Shown piece after piece: positions 28,476 to 31,166 of a stretch of 31,166 nucleotides of DNA. Under the pieces are notes generated by a model. The model was not told the origin of the DNA and ran no database searches. It saw only the letters and a list, made by a program, of their open reading frames with translations. Source of the stretch: JALYSX01 sp035544315 (GTDB taxonomy: Bacteria > Vulcanimicrobiota > Vulcanimicrobiia > Vulcanimicrobiales > Vulcanimicrobiaceae); NCBI GenBank assembly GCA_035544315.1, contig DATKGB010000198.1:1-31166 (forward strand), read 5' to 3'. Position 1 is the stretch's first letter. The number at the start of each line of letters is the position of its first letter. Made by a program: the position numbers and the translations under genes.

Positions 28476-30746
28476 GTGAGCAACGGTATGGCACGAACAA
28501 TCGGTATCCGCGCGGTCAGCGCTCTGGCCGGACTCCTCTTAATCACGGCGGCCTCCCTGCCGTCTAGTCTGAACGCGGCGCCCGTCGCGAGCGGGTTGCT
28601 TAAGGTAATTGGAAGCGCGCTGCCGGGCGGCGGCTCGGTCGGTGGTGTCGTGGGTGGCGCCGTGAGCGCTACGGTCGGTGGTGTGTTGGGTGCGGGTGCG
28701 CTTGGCGGTGTGGGCAGCGGGCTGAGCGGCCCGTCCTCGACGCTTTCAGCCGCAGGTGTCGGCGGCCTCACGCCGAGCTTTGCGAGCATCGGGTCTTCCT
28801 CCGGCGCGCAAACGCCCGTTTTTGGAACCCGACAAGTTGACGTTGCCCCCGAAGTCCGCGCGATCGTCGCGCTGATGGCTCGCGAGCAGATCGTCGGCCG
28901 CGTGACCGCGGTCACGGCCGGTCAGGTCCAACTACGCACGAGTGACGGCCACACGCAGATCCTCGGGCTATCCACCGGTTTAGCAACTGAGCTTCGTCCG
29001 TTTCTTGGAAAGAACGTGATGCTGCGTAGTCTAGACGGCCGCAACGTGACTGAGATCGTCGGTCGAAACGAAACGGTTCGTGGTACGATCGTCGCATCGG
29101 CCGATGGGATCGTCGGCTTCGTCGCACCGACCGGCATCGTTTTTGCAGCGTCGGTCGATCCTAAGGCAGCAGCAGCAATGCGCGTCGGTACGCGTTTGGT
29201 CGCGGTCTCACGCGATTTCGGGCGAAGCGTGACCCTCTCGCTGTTCGGATTGGCACCCGCCTCGAGTCTTGCCGATATCTACGTCGGTCGCATCCAGTCG
29301 GCGAGCGGCGGGCGCATAGCACTGCGCGTTGGCGCAACCGTACAGACTTTCGCTGCGGATGCGCGCCTCGTCGCACAACTGGCGGCGTTGCGCGGTCATA
29401 CGGTCGCGTTGGACGTTCCTGACGGAATCGACGCCAAAGCGCTGATCTCAACGGCGATGTTATCGCACCTGCTCGACGTCACCCAACATCCGCAGCATGG
29501 TAGCCGAGGGGTGGCTGCAGCCGTGATCGGGATCGACGGACGGCTTCTCACCGTCCAACTACCCAACGGCGACGTGCGCACGTTTGCCGGGCAAACGTCG
29601 CTTGCCGGATTGAACGTACGCGCGCCGATAACGATACGATTCCTCGATCGCGCTCACGTTCGTATACAAACCGGCGCGCGCGTCGCGACGCTGGCCGACG
29701 CCCATCTATGTGCGACGATCAATGCGTCGTGCGCTCGATCCGAGCACGGACGTGTCGTCGCGCTTTCGCCAACGACGGCGATCGTGCGCTTTTCCAACGG
29801 CGATATTCAAAGCTACCTGGGCCATATCTCACCGATCGGCCTGGGGATCGGCGTTCCGGTAACGTTGACACCTCTTGATGCCACGCACGTGCGGATCGCC
29901 GCCGGTGCCAATGTTGCCAATCTCATCCAAGCCGGCGCGTGCGTCACGATTAACGCCGGTTGCTCGGCATCGGTCGGCACGATCAGCGCCACCGGCAAAG
30001 GCAACCTGACGGTCGCCCTTCCGGGATCCAGTTCGACCACGCTAGTCGGCGCAGTCACCAACGTTGCAGTTGGTTTGCCGATCGTCGTACAACCGCTCGA
30101 TACTATCAATGTCGTGGGAATGGTCGGCGGACAAGTCGCCGACTTGACCAACCCTACGGCATGCGTGGCGATAAACGCATCCTGCGCGACCACGAACGGC
30201 GGCGGCTCGGGCGGCGGCGGCTCGGGCGGCGGCGGCTCGGGCGGTAACGGCGGGACCGGTAGCGGCGCGGGCGGGTTACCCGTCACATTTGTGCCGTTGA
30301 ACGGCGCGGTCCAGATGGCATACGCCCAAACCTCATGCGGCGATCAGGGCCAGATCGTCGCGAGTGTCTCGGATCGGCGCACCACACAGGCGATTTCCGG
30401 TGCAGACGTTATCATTAGCGGACCGATGCGAGCCGATGTCAAGACCGGCGTCGACGGCCGTGCGATATTCCTCGCGCTCCCCGTCGGAAACTATACCGCG
30501 AACGTTCGCGCGCCGCGGTATCGCTCGTTATCGGCTCAGACTTTTACGGTCGGGTGCACGGTCGCCTCGGCTGTGAACTTTAGACTGCAATCGTCCGTTC
30601 TGCGTACGCCTGCAACGGCGAGCCGTGCGACGTCGTCGCGGACGCCTTACTTGACTGAAACCGCCGCACGCGCGGCTGCCAAGCGCTCGACGCTATGCGT
30701 TGCGCGCAAGGCGCACGACGGTTGGGTCTGCGCCAAGCACGGCTAA
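28476..30746 (+). CDS. Exported repeat protein with CxxINAxC motifs and Gly/Ser linker (unknown function)
   Basis: A 756-aa exported protein starting at GTG 28476, seven bases after GGAG. A signal peptide (ALAGLLLITAASLPSSLNA) precedes a Gly/Ser/Val-rich stretch (about residues 45-110). Several tandem beta-rich units of roughly 75 residues follow, each of the kind G-x-V-x-A-v-x-x-x-x-x-V-x-x-x-(D/N)G-(D/H)-x-(Q/R)-(T/S)-(F/Y/I)-x-G. The last three units are each associated with the octet CxxINAxC (residues 412-419, 489-496, 563-570). A G4S-type linker (575-600) leads to a carboxypeptidase-regulatory-like beta-sandwich (ASVSDRRTTQAISGADVIIS, LPVGNYTANVRAP) and a basic tail with two more cysteines. 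I do not recognise the whole protein. It probably sits on or outside the outer envelope. A longer open frame back to 27795 is antisense to typA and not real. Confidence 0.8.
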   Translation: MSNGMARTIGIRAVSALAGLLLITAASLPSSLNAAPVASGLLKVIGSALPGGGSVGGVVGGAVSATVGGVLGAGALGGVGSGLSGPSSTLSAAGVGGLTPSFASIGSSSGAQTPVFGTRQVDVAPEVRAIVALMAREQIVGRVTAVTAGQVQLRTSDGHTQILGLSTGLATELRPFLGKNVMLRSLDGRNVTEIVGRNETVRGTIVASADGIVGFVAPTGIVFAASVDPKAAAAMRVGTRLVAVSRDFGRSVTLSLFGLAPASSLADIYVGRIQSASGGRIALRVGATVQTFAADARLVAQLAALRGHTVALDVPDGIDAKALISTAMLSHLLDVTQHPQHGSRGVAAAVIGIDGRLLTVQLPNGDVRTFAGQTSLAGLNVRAPITIRFLDRAHVRIQTGARVATLADAHLCATINASCARSEHGRVVALSPTTAIVRFSNGDIQSYLGHISPIGLGIGVPVTLTPLDATHVRIAAGANVANLIQAGACVTINAGCSASVGTISATGKGNLTVALPGSSSTTLVGAVTNVAVGLPIVVQPLDTINVVGMVGGQVADLTNPTACVAINASCATTNGGGSGGGGSGGGGSGGNGGTGSGAGGLPVTFVPLNGAVQMAYAQTSCGDQGQIVASVSDRRTTQAISGADVIISGPMRADVKTGVDGRAIFLALPVGNYTANVRAPRYRSLSAQTFTVGCTVASAVNFRLQSSVLRTPATASRATSSRTPYLTETAARAAAKRSTLCVARKAHDGWVCAKHG
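30198..30245 (+). repeat. 15-bp tandem repeat encoding a G4S linker
   Basis: Three near-perfect copies of a unit made of four GGC codons and one TCG encode GGGSGGGGSGGGGSGG. The repeat joins the CxxINAxC units to the C-terminal beta-sandwich and could expand or contract in frame. Confidence 0.9.
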
Positions 30747-30754
30747 CGCAACGA

Positions 30755-30788
30755 GTTGGCGCGCGCCGTCACGACGACGCGCGCCAAC
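30755..30788. terminator. Bidirectional hairpin terminator candidate
   Basis: Perfect 11-base arms GTTGGCGCGCG (30755-30765) and CGCGCGCCAAC (30778-30788) enclose a 12-base loop. It fills the 45-base gap between the stops of two convergent genes, which is where a shared terminator is expected. Neither side has a long T-run, so it may act with Rho or as a processing stop. Confidence 0.65.
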
Positions 30789-30791
30789 ATC

Positions 30792-31166
30792 CTATGCGGT
30801 GTCGGCGCGCCGCAGGGCGAACCAAAATGCCGTGCGTCGATTGGGATCGCTATCGAAGCCGATTCGACCGCCCATCATCGCGACGAGTTGTTTGCAGATG
30901 TAGAGTCCCAGGCCGGTGGCTCCCTCGCCTTGGGAGATGCGCCCGAAGCGCGTGAACACCTTATCGCGGTCTTCGGCGGAGATTCCTGGCCCGGCGTTGT
31001 TGACGGTGAAAAGAACCTCTCCGTCGAGCGGCTTGATTTCGATGCTGACGATTGAGTCGCGCGGTGAATATTTCACCGCGTTCGAAAGAAAATTCGTCAA
31101 GACTTGTACGACGCGCCCTTCGTCCGCCGCCACGTGCGGCAGCGGCGCAAGATATGTCGTATGGAA
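30792..31166 (-). CDS. Sensor histidine kinase, C-terminal ATPase domain (partial)
   Basis: Only the last 124 residues lie in the window; the frame is open to the right edge. They form a HATPase_c domain: N box in VLTNFLSNAVKYSP, G1 box VNNAGPGISAEDRDKVF, F box FTRFGRI and G2 box GATGLGLYICKQLV. The first position of the G1 DxGxG is asparagine (NAGPG), a variation also seen in active kinases. The upstream sensor and phospho-acceptor histidine are outside the window, so the signal and the partner regulator are unknown. Confidence 0.92.
   Translation of the reverse strand, partial: FHTTYLAPLPHVAADEGRVVQVLTNFLSNAVKYSPRDSIVSIEIKPLDGEVLFTVNNAGPGISAEDRDKVFTRFGRISQGEGATGLGLYICKQLVAMMGGRIGFDSDPNRRTAFWFALRRADTA

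Overview
The window is dense, GC-rich bacterial chromosome carrying mostly core housekeeping genes. I count 24 protein genes, two of them cut by the window edges, and no rRNA, tRNA, CRISPR array or transposase. A TonB-type C-terminal domain, a BamE-like N-terminal region and many exported proteins suggest a diderm, non-model bacterium. The style would fit an uncultured soil phylum such as Eremiobacterota (WPS-2), but that placement is inference and needs a phylogeny.

Left end (1-1784): three overlapping minus-strand genes. The first encodes a TIGR04255-family protein, the second an unrecognised 242-aa protein, and the third runs off the edge. They abut a comEC that breaks off inside its metallo-beta-lactamase domain, so this looks like the edge of an inserted accessory segment. 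3.9-11.2 kb: a GalE-like epimerase converges on a leuS/FAD-monooxygenase pair. comEA, translationally coupled to a long-chain acyl-CoA ligase, diverges from leuS. 11.3-14.6 kb: a PadR regulator converges on a large exported BNR/sortilin-like propeller protein.

14.6-18.1 kb (minus): a compact operon tsaE-tsaB-rimI-(TonB-C protein)-yqeK-rsfS-(50-aa membrane peptide). It joins tRNA t6A synthesis, N-terminal acetylation, Ap4A hydrolysis and ribosome silencing. The first four junctions are 4-nt ATGA overlaps, and rsfS appears to start at CTG. 18.2-26.0 kb (plus): gyrA, trxA, an orphan SelB C-terminal winged-helix protein, an adenine-deaminase-type enzyme, a SIMPL-domain exported protein and clpB, again tightly packed. 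26.0-28.4 kb (minus): typA/bipA coupled to mscL with a zinc ribbon, behind a good sigma70-type promoter. 28.5-30.7 kb: an unrecognised 756-aa exported repeat protein with a natural G4S linker and three copies of a CxxINAxC motif. A strong hairpin separates it from a convergent, partial sensor histidine kinase at the right edge.

The points most worth following are the truncated comEC junction with its TIGR04255 gene set, the CTG start of rsfS, the orphan SelB tail, and the CxxINAxC repeat protein.
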